DNA of 64,000 nucleotides from Tenrec ecaudatus (GCF_050624435.1 NC_134534.1:65681501-65745500), one strand, 5' to 3'; positions 48,303-59,350 are shown, counted from the stretch's first letter. Notes: generated from the sequence alone by a model not told the origin. Numbers and translations: made by a program.

Positions 48303-48837
48303 GTTACAAAACTAATAGGTGATAGAGTCATGACTTAAATGTAGGCTCTCTTCTAATTTAGAATTTCTTTCAGGACATTGTATCTTCCACAAGATTTTCC
48401 AATTAAATAAGGCAGCAAGTAAAAGAATTTTTTTAAAAAAAGTAACCGTGGTAAGCGATTTTTTTTGGGGTGGGAATCTACAAGAGATTTTAGGAAATAC
48501 ATATATGCTGAACACTATACATCAAGTTCTTCCATCATGAAAACACGTCCAAAGCTCTCTGGGAGTTTATGACAAAGCCAAGGCAGCGAGAGCCAGAGAA
48601 GTTCCACGAGTTGCTGTTGAGCCCATGATGACTCGTGTATGGCACGACTGCAGCACGGGGCTTCTCATGGGAGGAGGCTGCCAGGTCTTCTGTACGACGT
48701 AATTTGAACAACAGAAAATACACGAGCCAGGAGAGAAGGGGGCAACTATAGGGAACGTGACCATTAACAATTAAGGGGGGAAAACAGGGGATGGGTGGGG
48801 GAGGGAGAGTAGAAAAGGAGCAAGATGAAATATAATT
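48303..48837. other. Intergenic DNA, nothing recognised
   Basis: No repeat or gene identified; a G/A-rich stretch lies at 48773-48830. Confidence 0.4.
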
Positions 48838-48968
48838 GGCTGTTCAAAACCACCAGCCACTTTTCAGGAGGAAGATGAGGTTGTCTGCTCCTTTAAGGAT
48901 TTACAGTCTCTTAAACCCTATGCCAGGCCATTATGAATCGAAACCCACTTCATGGCAGTGGGTTGGGG
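48838..48968 (+). repeat. AfroSINE, partial
   Basis: Sense from the middle onward: ggctgttcaaaaccaccagc, ggtgtctgctcc-like, and a ttcatggcagtgggttgggg tail. Confidence 0.8.
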
Positions 48969-49194
48969 TATATTCTTCTTAGGGTCTTGCATGGGACATT
49001 TGTGTTAGAGAACGTTTTCATTAGGCATAAGAGGCAATTGGGATTTGTTGATCCACAGAGTGACAGGATCCTGGCCCTTTCAAAGTTGTAGAGAAGGTAG
49101 AATCAGAGATGAGAACCTTTCTTGCTGCATGAGGAGGTCCCACCAGTCAGCCAACAAGATGAATAGATAAGTTCCCACCCCTACAGGCAAATTG

Positions 49195-49360
49195 GCGAAA
49201 GTTCAAAGCGCTTAACTATTAGTCAACAGGCTGGCTATTCAAACCCAGTCAGAGGCACCTCAGAAGACAGGCCTGGTGATTCTCTTTGGAAAACTCTCTG
49301 GAGCCATTCTACTCAGCAGAAATGGGGCCCCTGAGTCGGAATCCATGGTGACCAAACAGC
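49195..49360 (+). repeat. AfroSINE (older type)
   Basis: Sense: aaagcgcttaactattagtc, ggctattcaaacccagtcag, cctgagtcggaatccatgg. Confidence 0.7.
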
Positions 49361-49482
49361 CACAATTTACATTGTATTCTGACTTAAAAACTCTTAACTA
49401 GCTACCTTTTCTGTTCATGCACACGCACAAAATGATTCCAAATATTAAAAATGTCTTCTGCTGTAAGAAGCTTCCAGCAAAG

Positions 49483-49655
49483 ATTCCTGATGGCACTGTC
49501 CGGTAAGCATAGGACTGCTAACCAAAAGGTCAGCGGTTCAAACTCACCTACCCCTCTGGCAGAAGCCAGTTGAGGCTTATCTTCAGCTTCACAGCCTCAA
49601 ACCCTGTAGAGGCTTGCTGTGAGGGTGACTCGATGTGATGGTCGTGAGTTATTTT
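49483..49655 (+). repeat. AfroSINE (older type)
   Basis: Sense: gattcctgatggcactgtcc, ggactgctaaccaaaaggtc, agcggttcaaactcacc. Confidence 0.8.
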
Positions 49656-50504
49656 TAGTGGAGCAAAAGGTTCATTACAAATCACTCTAAGAGCTGATTT
49701 AACGAGTAAAGCCCTGGACAGAATGACATCTATGCAATCAGATCTCTAGACGGAAACAGCATTCGCAGACTATTACCAATAGTCTGCTAAGTGCAGACTA
49801 TTATTTTAAGCTGCTCGGCATCAGATTTACTGGGTTTGGGTTTTAAGATATGCTACTCAAAGGAATGTTTCTGGATGAGTCAAGTCAGGTAAGGTAAGGC
49901 ATTCCTGGCCAGGGAGACACATTAAGAAGATAAGCGAAATTCTAGGTGGAGGTGGAAGGTCCATTTGTACCCTCCCTGCATCCCAGGATCCTGCAGAGGT
50001 GACCACTTCCTCTCAGAGGGAAGGGCTGCATCAGCACAGAGATTCTGAATCATTCTGAAGATTGACAGCAACTGGGATGTTTTGATCAGAGGAGTGTCGG
50101 GGCCCTGGCCCTTGCCAAGGTGGAAAGGTAGAGAAGGTGGAATCAGATGAGAGCCTCTCTTCCCGGGTGAGGAGGTTCCACTGAATAGCCAACAAGATGA
50201 ATAGATTATGTTCCCTATCCTGACAGACAAATGGGTGAAATTTTAAAGCAAGGATTGAAAAAAACAACAAAACAACCCTTTGCCGAAGGAAAAACAAATG
50301 ACCTAAAAAAGGAACAAGACTTTCTGGATGAAGGAGTGGATGTTTGAAGTCTGATACAGTAACGCCTTCATGCTCTACGTATAATTTTGAAACTAGTATT
50401 TCATGACTAATCAAGTGCGAGAGCAGAGGACAGACTTTCAGAGATGCCCAGATGGAGAAGGCTTATTCAACTAACAACCACAGCAAACAGCAAACAGCAA
50501 ACCA
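49656..50504. other. Intergenic DNA with a diverged duplicate segment
   Basis: The 50055-50240 stretch (gaggttccactgaatagcca, acaagatgaatagatta) is similar to 49060-49190 (gaggtcccaccagtcagcca, acaagatgaatagataa), so an unnamed dispersed repeat is present in two copies about 1 kb apart. Confidence 0.55.
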
Positions 50505-50705
50505 AATGAACGCGAGTGGCCGCTGAGGTGGTTCTGACTCAGGCGTGTTAGAGTAGACCTGTGCTCCGGAGCATTCTCAGGGCTATGACCCTTTGGAACC
50601 AGATCAGGAGGCATGTCTTTCGAGGTGCCTGTAGGTGGGGTCAAACCACTAACCTATGAGTTAGTAGTAGAGTACAAATTTAACTATTTGTACCACTCTA
50701 AGACT
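50505..50705 (-). repeat. Old AfroSINE-related copy
   Basis: Antisense diverged type: gaggtgcctgtaggtggggt, caaaccactaacctatgagt. Confidence 0.6.
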
Positions 50706-50789
50706 TAAAGAAGTCATATGAAAAACAAACACAAATACCAAACCAGCTTTAGGGAGACGATTTTGATTGATGGAGATACTATCTCCCAA

Positions 50790-50955
50790 ACCAAAAATCC
50801 ACTGCCATCTAGTAATTCTGACTCATGGTGACCCCATATAATATCTCAGAAGCCGTAAATCTTTACATGAGCAAATCACATCTTTCTCCCAGAGTGACCG
50901 GTGGGTTTGAACTATCAACTTTCCAACTGACCTGACAAGATACCAGGCTCCTATA
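50790..50955 (-). repeat. AfroSINE
   Basis: Antisense: aaatccactgccatctagta, ctcatggtgaccccata, ggtgggtttgaactatcaac. Confidence 0.85.
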
Positions 50956-50962
50956 GTGCTGC

Positions 50963-51162
50963 TATAGAACTCACTACTGATTACATCTCATAGTGAGCCT
51001 ATAGGTCAGAAGAGAACTGCCCCTGTGGGTTTCCAAGACTATAGCACTTTACAGCAGTAGAAAACCTCATCTTTCTCCCAAGGGGAAGTTAGTGGTTTTG
51101 AACTGCTGCCCTTGAGGTTAGCAGCCCAGTACGTAACCACTCCCCCTTCAGGACTCCTCAGT
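50963..51162 (-). repeat. AfroSINE
   Basis: Antisense, full-length: actcactactgattacatct, gagaactgcccctgtgggtt, ttttgaactgctgcccttga. Confidence 0.9.
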
Positions 51163-51167
51163 GATGC

Positions 51168-51258
51168 TGTATAGGACCTAGTAAGACTGCTCCTTAGGGT
51201 TTCTGAAACTGCAAATCTTTAGGGAAGCAGACAGCTTCATATTTCTCCCATAGAAATT
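51168..51258 (-). repeat. AfroSINE middle fragment
   Basis: Antisense: aagactgctccttagggttt, agcagacagcttcatatttc. Confidence 0.75.
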
Positions 51259-51265
51259 TTATTCA

Positions 51266-51390
51266 GGAGCTCTAATAGTAACCAAAGTAGTTCAGGGGCT
51301 GACGCACTGGGCTGCTAAGTGCAAGGTCAGTAGTTGAAATCCCCTAGCTGCTCTGCTAGGAGAAAGATGAGGCTCTCTGCTCCCTCAAGG
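51266..51390 (+). repeat. AfroSINE 5' part
   Basis: Sense: aggagctctaatagtaacca, gggctgctaagtgcaaggtc, ggagaaagatgaggctctct. Confidence 0.82.
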
Positions 51391-51944
51391 TTTGCTTTTA
51401 AATAAGACACTTATTGCAGTTTAATGGGATAGGCTGAATGCAGTTACCTCTTTTACTCCCCCCACCCCAGGGTTTTTAAAAGGCACACATATATAACCAA
51501 AAGGCGATCAGGAGAGTAAATGGCAGCAGAAAGTGAAGGCCACAAGATTCCAGGAGAAACGCGGAGGGCAGAAAGGTATGCCTTAGCTGAGACAAGACCA
51601 AACACAGAGGGGAAACTAGGTCACTGACTGATTCAAACCAAACCTGTGAAGTAACCATGGGGGATGAGAAGCCTATGTCTGGGTGGAACGGGTGTGTTTA
51701 GGGCGCTACAAACAGGAGACTTCAAACCTCATCCCACAGAGTGGGAGGTCAATCATGTCATAACACTCACATTGGAAAACGACCCACAGCAACATGAACA
51801 TGTTGTTAATGAAGCAAAAAAAAAAAATCAGTACCCAAGAAAAGGGTAAAACAAGTTGAGAATGGTTGGTTGCCTTTGGCGGGGGGGGGGGGGGGGGGGG
51901 GGTGGAGGTCATGAAATGCTAGATGGGAATGATGTTTTCCATTA
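51391..51944. other. Intergenic DNA with a G22 run
   Basis: An uninterrupted run of 22 G lies at 51881-51902 and an A11 run near 51816. The rest is unrecognised. Confidence 0.7.
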
Positions 51945-52107
51945 AAAACAAACAAAACCTTTTACCCTCGAGTCGGTTCCTACTCTGAGACCCCAAAGAA
52001 CTGTTCCCTGGGGTGTCTGAGGCTATAAATTGTCCTGGGGCTGCTAAATGCAAGGTTGGTGGTTCAAACCCAACCAGGGGCTGGGAGGGGGAAAGAGGAG
52101 GCTCTCT
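51945..52107. repeat. Two AfroSINE fragments, opposite strands
   Basis: Antisense 3' part at 51945-52030 (ctcgagtcggttcctactct), then sense middle at 52036-52107 (ggttggtggttcaaacccaa). Confidence 0.7.
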
Positions 52108-52109
52108 GT

Positions 52110-52640
52110 GTTAGACAGGGTTCTCTGGAGAGACAAAACCAGACAGCTAATAATTATATATATATATATTTATAAAGATATGTAGATAACACGAGATGAA
52201 CTGTTAAACTATATAATACAAGAAATGAACAGTTAAATGATAAAGCAGTACAAATGGCTCAGTACAACTCACTCCCGTGAGAGTTGTGAGACACTGGCAG
52301 TCCTTCAAGTCTTGAGGGCCGATCCACGCTATCCCAGCACAGGCAGCAAACAGCAAAGCAGGTCACCAATAGTCAGTCCCCAGCTCAAGAGATGTAAATT
52401 CCAATTGTGTGGCTTTAAAGGGACCTCAAATTACTATGACACAGCCACAGGCTAGGCGTCCCACAGGTAGTGTAGCTTGCAAGTTGAGGCACAGAACAAG
52501 CAAGGCAGCCGCACACTGGTCCGATGATCAGAGTGAGAGACAAGGCAAGGCTCACTGAGCCGTTCATCTCTCCGCCCTTCAATTAATCCCACATGTGTTT
52601 ATTGGCCAGGCTGATACAATAAACTATTTCACTATCTAAT
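52110..52640 (-). mobile_element. ERVL-like LTR, copy E
   Basis: The + strand starts tgttagacagggttctctgg, the complement of a ...ccagagaaccctgtctaaca LTR end. The far end shares gttcatctctccgcccttca with copy F. An (AT)n tract lies at 52157-52170. Confidence 0.65.
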
Positions 52641-52644
52641 CTTG

Positions 52645-52932
52645 TCCAGATTTACAATCTCAGAAATCCTTCACAGGTCACTATGAGTCGGAATTGTCTT
52701 GATGGCAGTTGGTTAAATCTTTACGGAAGCAAAAGCTTCATCTTTCCTCCCCCAAACTCACTGCCAGGTCACCTCTGACTCATAGGGACTCTATAGGACA
52801 AAGTAGAACTGCCCTTTCCGTTTCTATGACTGTAAATCTTCAAGGGAGCAGACAGTCTCATCTTCTCCCCAGAGCAGCTGATGGGTTTGAACTGCCAACC
52901 TTGAGGTTAGCAGTCTACTAACAGTTCCTTAA
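52645..52932. repeat. AfroSINE tail (+) followed by AfroSINE (-)
   Basis: Sense tail at 52645-52715 (caggtcactatgagtcggaa), then antisense copy at 52750-52932 (gaactgccaaccttgaggtt). Confidence 0.85.
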
Positions 52933-53289
52933 TGGGGATTGCAGCCATGCAAAAATGCTAGTACACTCTCTGACTGAGACTTAGCAGCCTCTTTCATTAA
53001 GCATTCCCTTGGTGGCTTTACGGTGATTCAAATCCAGAGTAATGGGCAGGGTGGGGTGGGGGAATGCGTTCTCGCTCTCTGCCAGCTTAATGGATGCTTC
53101 CATGGAAGGACAAACCCTTGGCGTTCCCCATTCAACCATTTTTGGTAACGTCACTCTGTGTGATACTCTTGACAAAAGTTCAGAGGTGGCGGGCAGATCA
53201 GTAGCTCCCGGGAGGTTGGGAAGTAGCACAGGAGGGCAAAAAGGCAACACAAGGGATTTTTGTGGCATTGCAACTGTTCTATCGCTTGC
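52933..53289. other. Intergenic DNA, nothing recognised
   Basis: The two opposing 122-codon frames here show no protein similarity that I can recognise. Confidence 0.4.
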
Positions 53290-53545
53290 TGTCAAGGTTA
53301 GGGCGTCCAGTCGGTTCCCAGAGACCCTACATACAACAGAGCAAAACACGGCCCAATCCTTCCTAGGTCTGAGCCATCACTGCAATCACTTTGTCAGTCC
53401 GTCACGTTGAGGGCCTTGCTCCTTTTGACTGCCCCTCTCCTTTACCTAGCCTGATGGCCTTCCCCAGGAAGTAGTCCCTCCTATTATGTCCAAAATAGGT
53501 GGTATGAAATCTAGCCATCCTCACTGTAAGGCACCTTATGGCTGG
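53290..53545 (-). mobile_element. RTE LINE 3' end
   Basis: Antisense: gcgtccagtcggttcccaga, gaccctacatacaacagagc, gcaatcactttgtcagtcc. Confidence 0.7.
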
Positions 53546-54920
53546 CTGCAACATGATTTTGGGTAGGTGGCAACATTGTTTAGTGTTTGGGTGCACACAG
53601 ATGCATAAAACTTGTGGAAATCTGAATATATTGATGGATTGTATCGACACTAATATTTTATTTGGCAAAATTTTACCATTGGGGAAATCTGTGCATGATG
53701 TACACAGAATCTATCCATATTATTTCTTATTGGATGTGAATCTATAAATATCTCCATTGAAGTCAGTTAGGATGGTGCCCAGCTACCGTCACCATGTTTT
53801 AATCAAAGATTCTAAAAAGGAATTTCCTCTAAACCCAAACTCGCTGTCAACGTGCTCCCAAAGTTGATTTCATCTCAGTGATTCTGTAGTTTCCTTTGGA
53901 CCAAATTATGGTTTATCTTTGTGGTAATACTTTTTATGCAAATTAATAGCAGACTAGTCCCAAGGAATTGGGGATCAATGATGTTCAAAATGTTCAACTC
54001 TTCCATGATGCTATTCTGCTCCCTTCTGCCCGCCACCACTCCTCCCTTGGTCACATTCCCTATTGAGCCGGGCTTTTGGGAATTGCTGCTGTGTCCCACA
54101 GAAACTCACCAGGCTTTTGAGGAATTGTCTCATGTCATGGTGGGTGCTGGTCAATCCAAACTCTGAATGTCTGGCTGGGGTCAAATGGAAGTCCAGAGCT
54201 GAAGCCCAAACGGGATACTAGTCACGGCAGGTCCTCTTGCTTCCACCATGGCTCACTCAGGAGTGGGAAGACTGGCTTCTCAGCTGAGGCAGTGAATGTG
54301 TGGAATTGTAGGGTGGCACTATTCATTGTATCTCTAAGGGAAACAAAGTGTGGCCTGCCTCACACAATCGACAGAAATCATTTTAACCTGCCCTATTAAG
54401 GCTCATTAGAGAAAGCCCTGCCAAATGGGGCTACAGCCACAGGCATATCAAAATCAGAATTCTATCACACAAGGAACTAGGGCTAGAAGGACCGTATGAA
54501 TTGGATATAACTCAATCTTAGTAAGGTCTGCCTTGAGCATTGTGCCCCTTTAAGAACTATATATGGGATCAAATGGGTGACAGCAGCGCCAGTGATTCGA
54601 TGAGAAATTTAGGGCCGTCTTACGTAATGGGAACACTTCAGGAAAGGAAGCTGATGGGTGCACAATTTGAAGAATGTAATTAGTGTCACTGACTTGTAAT
54701 TGCAGACATTCTTGAATTGGTGTGTGCTTTGTGTATATTCTTAACAGCAAAATAAATTTTTAAAAAAAGTAATCAGAAGCATCAGACTGAAGAAACGAAC
54801 ATTTTAGGGACATGTTATCTCTTATCCATACTGCCCTTTTATCTACTTCTAAGCTATACATGATGTAGGAAACAGAACTGGGAAGAGAGTATGCAGGCAA
54901 ACTCTCAATATCCATTAAGG
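53546..54920. other. Intergenic DNA, possible old repeat end at 54.7 kb
   Basis: Mostly unrecognised. The 54550-54770 stretch ends with agcaaaataaatttttaaaa, like a LINE or retrocopy tail. A small AfroSINE tail relic lies near 53830-53890. Confidence 0.4.
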
Positions 54921-55308
54921 GAGTAGTTCTCAATTCCTAATGCCATGACCCTATAATATAGTTCCGCATGTTGTGGTGACCCCCCAACTATAAAATTATT
55001 TTCATTGCTACTTAACTGTAATTTTGCTGGAATTGTCATGTAAATATCTGACATGCAGAACTTATTTTCATTGTTACAAATTGAACATAAAGCAGTGATG
55101 AATCACAAAAAATATATGTAATTATATACTGTGTAATATTTATTTCTAATGACAAATAAATGAAATTTTGTCTTGAAGCATGGTGTAGCATGGGTAGCAG
55201 TGTTCACACTGGGTACTCGTATCTGCATGTGGGCGGACCCGCCTGGAGACCATAGAGGAGCGGTGTCTTGGTTCCTAAAACCATCAGAAATGTGTTTTCC
55301 GATGGTCT
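54921..55308 (-). mobile_element. SPIN-like hAT element, antisense, truncated
   Basis: Reads gagtagttctcaattcctaa (a decayed inverted terminal repeat) at the left, and on the right ggagcggtgtcttggttcct then tgtgttttccgatggtctt. Blocks run in reverse order relative to 35142-35474. The right terminal repeat is missing where the next SPIN copy begins. Confidence 0.75.
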
Positions 55309-55316
55309 TTCTAGAG

Positions 55317-55484
55317 CAGCAGTTTCAACCTTTGGGGGTCGAACATCCCTTTCACAGGGGTCACCCCATTCACAACAGTAGCAAAATTACAGTTAAGCAG
55401 CAATGAAAACAATTTTATGGTTGGGGTCACCACATGAGGAACTGTATGAAAGGGTTGTGGCCTGAGGAAGGTTGAGAACCACTG
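55317..55484 (+). mobile_element. SPIN-like hAT MITE with perfect 8-bp duplication
   Basis: A 168-bp unit from cagcagtttcaacctttggg to ggttgagaaccactg. It is flanked by TTCTAGAG at 55309-55316 and TTCTAGAG at 55485-55492. An 8-bp duplication around a CTAG core is what hAT elements of this group make. The middle is deleted relative to 35142-35474. Confidence 0.88.
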
Positions 55485-55492
55485 TTCTAGAG

Positions 55493-57059
55493 CATTTTGT
55501 TATGTATTTGCCTTCCTGTCACATGTATGCCTATTATACAACCCCTTTCTGTTACATGTGTGCTTACCGGGGCCTGCACACCCGAGATTACATATATTAC
55601 GGTCTCTCTCTGCATGGACCTGGCTCCTGAAGTCATGATTAAGGTGAGCCCTTGCATGCTTGATCTTGTCTGATGTCTCTATAATTAACTCAATTACACA
55701 ACGGCCCTGTTGGACCCACTCGGTTGTGACGGGCTGGTCCCTCACATATGACCAAAATCCAGGTTGAATAAATTTAAGATAGATCTTTTAATATGTAAAA
55801 CAAAATTCGAAGAGAGTTAAAGTTGATGAATTTCTCATCTTTAGTGATATCTGAAAGGGCAGAGCATTGTACAATTAACAGCAACTTAATGTGGACTTTT
55901 AATACGTTTGCAATGAGGAGGGTGACGTGGGAGTTCACCTTGACTCAGGAAGCCAGCACTGTCACTAATCATCAAAACGCTGGTGATACAGTGACATCAG
56001 CTAATTGGGTCTAGGGTGGTGTCAGGGAACCATGGCAATTACCCATTTGTTTAGTACACATCTCAAGACCTTATACATTTAGAGACAATGGGAAAATAAC
56101 ATATAAAACTTTAAAAGAACAACCTACCATCTTTCGATTTTTAAGATTCTCAATAGTGCAAGAGTCTGAAGGGTAGGCTATTTATTCAGTTGCATATACA
56201 ACTAGCAATGCTGAAATCATTCAAAAGCCCTATAAAATGTTGGTAAAAACTAAACAGAGGCCTATCATGGCCTTATCTAGCATTACTCTACAGGACACAC
56301 AGGCGTGCCATAATGGCCCTCATTTCTAATGAACAGAACAGCTAATAATCAAAACGCATGCTTTAGGGAGAGATTGCCCTCTAAAAAAAGGAAGGGCTGT
56401 TCTTTGGTACCAGTAAATCTAGAATCTGTTGGGCAATAAATGTTTGCTGTGCACCACTTTCAATCTCCAGCTTGACTTTTGCTTGCCCCTTCTATTATCT
56501 GGCCATGCTATTTGGTTCATAGATATGGCTGCCTGGTTACTGTTTAAAGCAGGGGGAGAACTCAAGGCTATTTTCCCAAAATGTGACCGAGGTCTTGCTT
56601 GGATATGACCCAAGCCTGTGATGGAAGCGTGACTTCCCAGACTTGGTGCAATGACCACGAGGAGTCCCGTTCTTTCTGCTCATGCCTGTCCTGTTTGTTC
56701 TCTAATAAACGCCTGTGGGGCATTCTAGAATGAGCTTGTGCTCAGGTTGTCTTTCACTCAGAACTTATTGACATGAGAGTATTCCAGCTCATAAACTCAC
56801 TGGTTTGCTCCAAATAATGAGTTTAAACATGTCTCTGCTATCAGTGGGTGGCTGCAGACAAGTTCTTTCAGTGATGGATTGGACTTATCCACTGAGGGTG
56901 CCTTCCAGAAAAGGACCCAGTTGGGACAAGTTTTCGAGGAGGGATCTGTTAAGCCCGCTAAATTCTATACAAAATGGTCACCTGTTTATGGAAAAACTGT
57001 TTTGGAGACTTCACAGGGATAATCTCGATCTTGAAGGATACAGGATGATCACAAGGGCT
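55493..57059. other. SBSPON-TERF1 interval, possible LTR end at 56.7 kb
   Basis: The 56300-56772 stretch ends with ctctaataaacgcctgtggg followed by a cattctagaatg block and ttattgaca, resembling the R-U5 end of an LTR. The identity is unproven. The rest is unrecognised. Confidence 0.35.
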
Positions 57060-57074
57060 TAATATGAAATTGTT

Positions 57075-58426
57075 TTTATTAAAAATTATTTACAGAAAAT
57101 GGAAAACTGCATTAGAAAAAAATTTCCCCATTCATTCTTTGAAAGGAGCATGGGGCTGTCCTGTGAACATTCCATTGGGAGGCCTTACCCCATGCACTCT
57201 ATAGCTCTGATCTGGTCCCTTTAACCTGCCACCCTACCAAAAAAAAAAAAAAAAAGCCAAGCAAACTCACTGCCATTGAGTCGATAATGACTCATATTGA
57301 CCTAGTAGGACAAGGTAGAACTGCCCAGTTTCCATCTCTCTACGGGGATTTTGGAACTGCTGACCTTCTGGGTCACAGCCCAGTGTGTAACCACTGTTCT
57401 GTGAGGGCTCACACTACCCTCCTCAGAGAGCATTTGAAAGGAGATTTGAGTCCCTCTTCCGAGATGCCAAAAATGCTATTTTGACATTGTGTAATTCAAA
57501 GTGTACAAAATTATTTTGGGGGAGTGTTGGAGAGACTGAAATAGTACATTCAGAAGTTTATAGACCTAGATGGAAGACTGTGAAATAATAGGTTTTTTAA
57601 AAAAACAAACAAAGGTTTCTATAATATTGTAACAATACTTTTTGGTTTATACTTGTACAGTGACATTGTGTCACCACAGATGTTAACATGATAGTGGTTA
57701 GTAACAATTCAAACATTTATAGATTACCAGATAGATAGGTCCAATATTACTGTATCAACTGAAAGTATCAGAGAACCTGATGTCTATGGGCCTGAGCCAC
57801 AATGCAGCATTATTCAAAGTCGTTCTTGTTAAACTTTGAACACTGGAAGGAAAGCCAAATACAACAGAAGACTCATGTTCATCATACAATTTTTGTCTAT
57901 GGTTATTTTCATATTTTTTCTTTGTAGGAAAATATAGGTACATTATAACTATTATTACCATGTATAGCATTCTATAAACAATTGTCTTGATCATTAAGTA
58001 GCATAAGGCCAAACAGCAAGTCATGACTTCTAAGTCAATGGTTTATTATTCAGTGACTATGAACATTCATTTTTTTGTGTATGGGGTTGAGGTCAGTTTA
58101 TAGAAATAGAATACAGTAAATTTTTTTTCCTCACCTGGTTTTCCTTTTTTTTTAAAATTGGAACAGGTTTGGGAAATGGTTAAGGCAGTGCAGATCATTT
58201 TACATGTCATCCTAGTAAGCAGTTTTGTAAGAATACAATGGGAGCATGTAATTTTACTGCTATACCACAATTCTTAAATTAATTGAATGACTTTGTTTCA
58301 CAGAAAAATACTATACTTTCAACAAAAATTTTAAGATGCATCAGTGACCAATGACGTTCAACAAGGAAACACAGTGATCAAAATCTTTTAACTGTCTGGC
58401 TTTTAACAAGCATTTAACAAACATAT
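57075..58426 (-). terminator. Probable TERF1 3' UTR and polyadenylation signal
   Basis: Downstream of the TERF1 stop (leftward) the sequence is AT-rich and mostly repeat-free for about 1.35 kb. An AATAAA on the - strand lies at 57075-57080. This length is similar to what I recall for human TERF1. An AfroSINE at 57260-57410 would fall within the UTR. Other - strand AATAAA hexamers, for example near 58040, could give shorter forms. Confidence 0.5.
57260..57410 (-). repeat. AfroSINE in the presumed TERF1 3' UTR
   Basis: Relative to + it is antisense: aactcactgccattgagtcg, gacctagtaggacaaggtag, ggaactgctgaccttctggg. A 16-base A run at about 57239-57255 adjoins it. Confidence 0.88.
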
Positions 58427-58603
58427 TCAGTCTTCACTGTCTGAGCAAATCAGCTTCAGTTTCTTCATAGTCCGCCACCTGTCTTTTAACATGACGCTTG
58501 TCCGGTTGTGGAATTTATAATGTAACAGTATTTTAGTCCAGTTTCCCTCTCCATATTTCCTCACACCAGATCTCAGATTCTTGTCTTCTTCCCAAAGCCA
58601 TAC
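58427..58603 (-). CDS. TERF1: TERF1 last coding exon: Myb/telobox DNA-binding domain and stop
   Basis: Read on the - strand, the exon follows an AG acceptor at 58604-58605 and encodes [20 protein letters not shown], then [20 protein letters not shown], then [18 protein letters not shown] and TGA (58429-58427). This is the C-terminal Myb-type domain of the shelterin subunit TRF1, which binds duplex TTAGGG repeats at telomeres. The three Trp of the Myb core and the third-helix [12 protein letters not shown] telobox motif are intact. Sequence upstream of the acceptor is not coding, so this is a spliced exon and not a retrocopy. It lies convergent to SBSPON, as in human. Confidence 0.95.
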   Translation of the reverse strand, partial: VWLWEEDKNLRSGVRKYGEGNWTKILLHYKFHNRTSVMLKDRWRTMKKLKLICSDSED

Positions 58604-59205
58604 CTTTTGATAAAGAGCAGAATTATTTATGATAGAACCAATTCTTTAAAAGTATCTCAATTGTAAAAGCAATTGTTTCATAATGACACTTAGCTTCTTA
58701 TGAATGAATGGAATGGATTTCAAAATATGCTGTGACAGTCCATTTTCCATGTAAACACACTGTGACTGTTGCCACCAGCAACAGCTAGAGTTATGTGCCA
58801 ATCCAATCTGATTTTCTACATTTGTAATTGATTGATATTATTCCGTAATTCTGTAACTCCTTGCACCTAATTGCAGATACTGGTCTGAGGGCTAGCTAGT
58901 CTTCAGTTTAGTACTTATCAAAACTAACAGTTCACAAGGGCTCTGAACCTATGATATCTCTAACATAGCATTCTATTCAAGGAATTGAACCTGAAAAATG
59001 AATGGGCACCAAACTTCAAACCCATTAGGCCATGATTCTCAATGTGAGATGTAGTCAACATGTCCCGTCTAGTTATAACCCCTTTTGTGATGTAAACTCT
59101 AGCCTTTATGCCAGTGGTTAGAATCTCATTTTGGAGGGAACTCTTTGTTATGGTAATGAACAGGCTTAGGGTGGGAGGTATTCTGAGTTTCCACCTTGAG
59201 GTGGT
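58604..59205. other. TERF1 last intron, proximal part: no feature recognised
   Basis: This AT-rich intronic sequence next to the acceptor shows no repeat or coding similarity that I can recognise. Confidence 0.5.
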
Positions 59206-59350
59206 GGTTAAGTAACATTGAGTTGGTTCTGACTTACAGGGACCCTATGTACAACAGAACAAAACACTGCTTAGTCTTGTGCCATTATCACACTTGTCCC
59301 TGTGTCTGAGCCCAACGTTGCATCCACTGTGTCAATCCATCTCATTCTTA
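59206..59350 (-). mobile_element. RTE LINE 3' end
   Basis: Antisense terminus: cattgagttggttctgactt, acagggaccctatgtacaac, gaacaaaacactgcttagtc. Confidence 0.75.

Noticed and set aside
58427-58603. Possibility that the TERF1 Myb segment is a retrocopy
   Set aside because: Sequence beyond the acceptor is intronic, there is no poly(A) or duplication, and a compatible upstream exon exists at 63870-63973 in the syntenic place.
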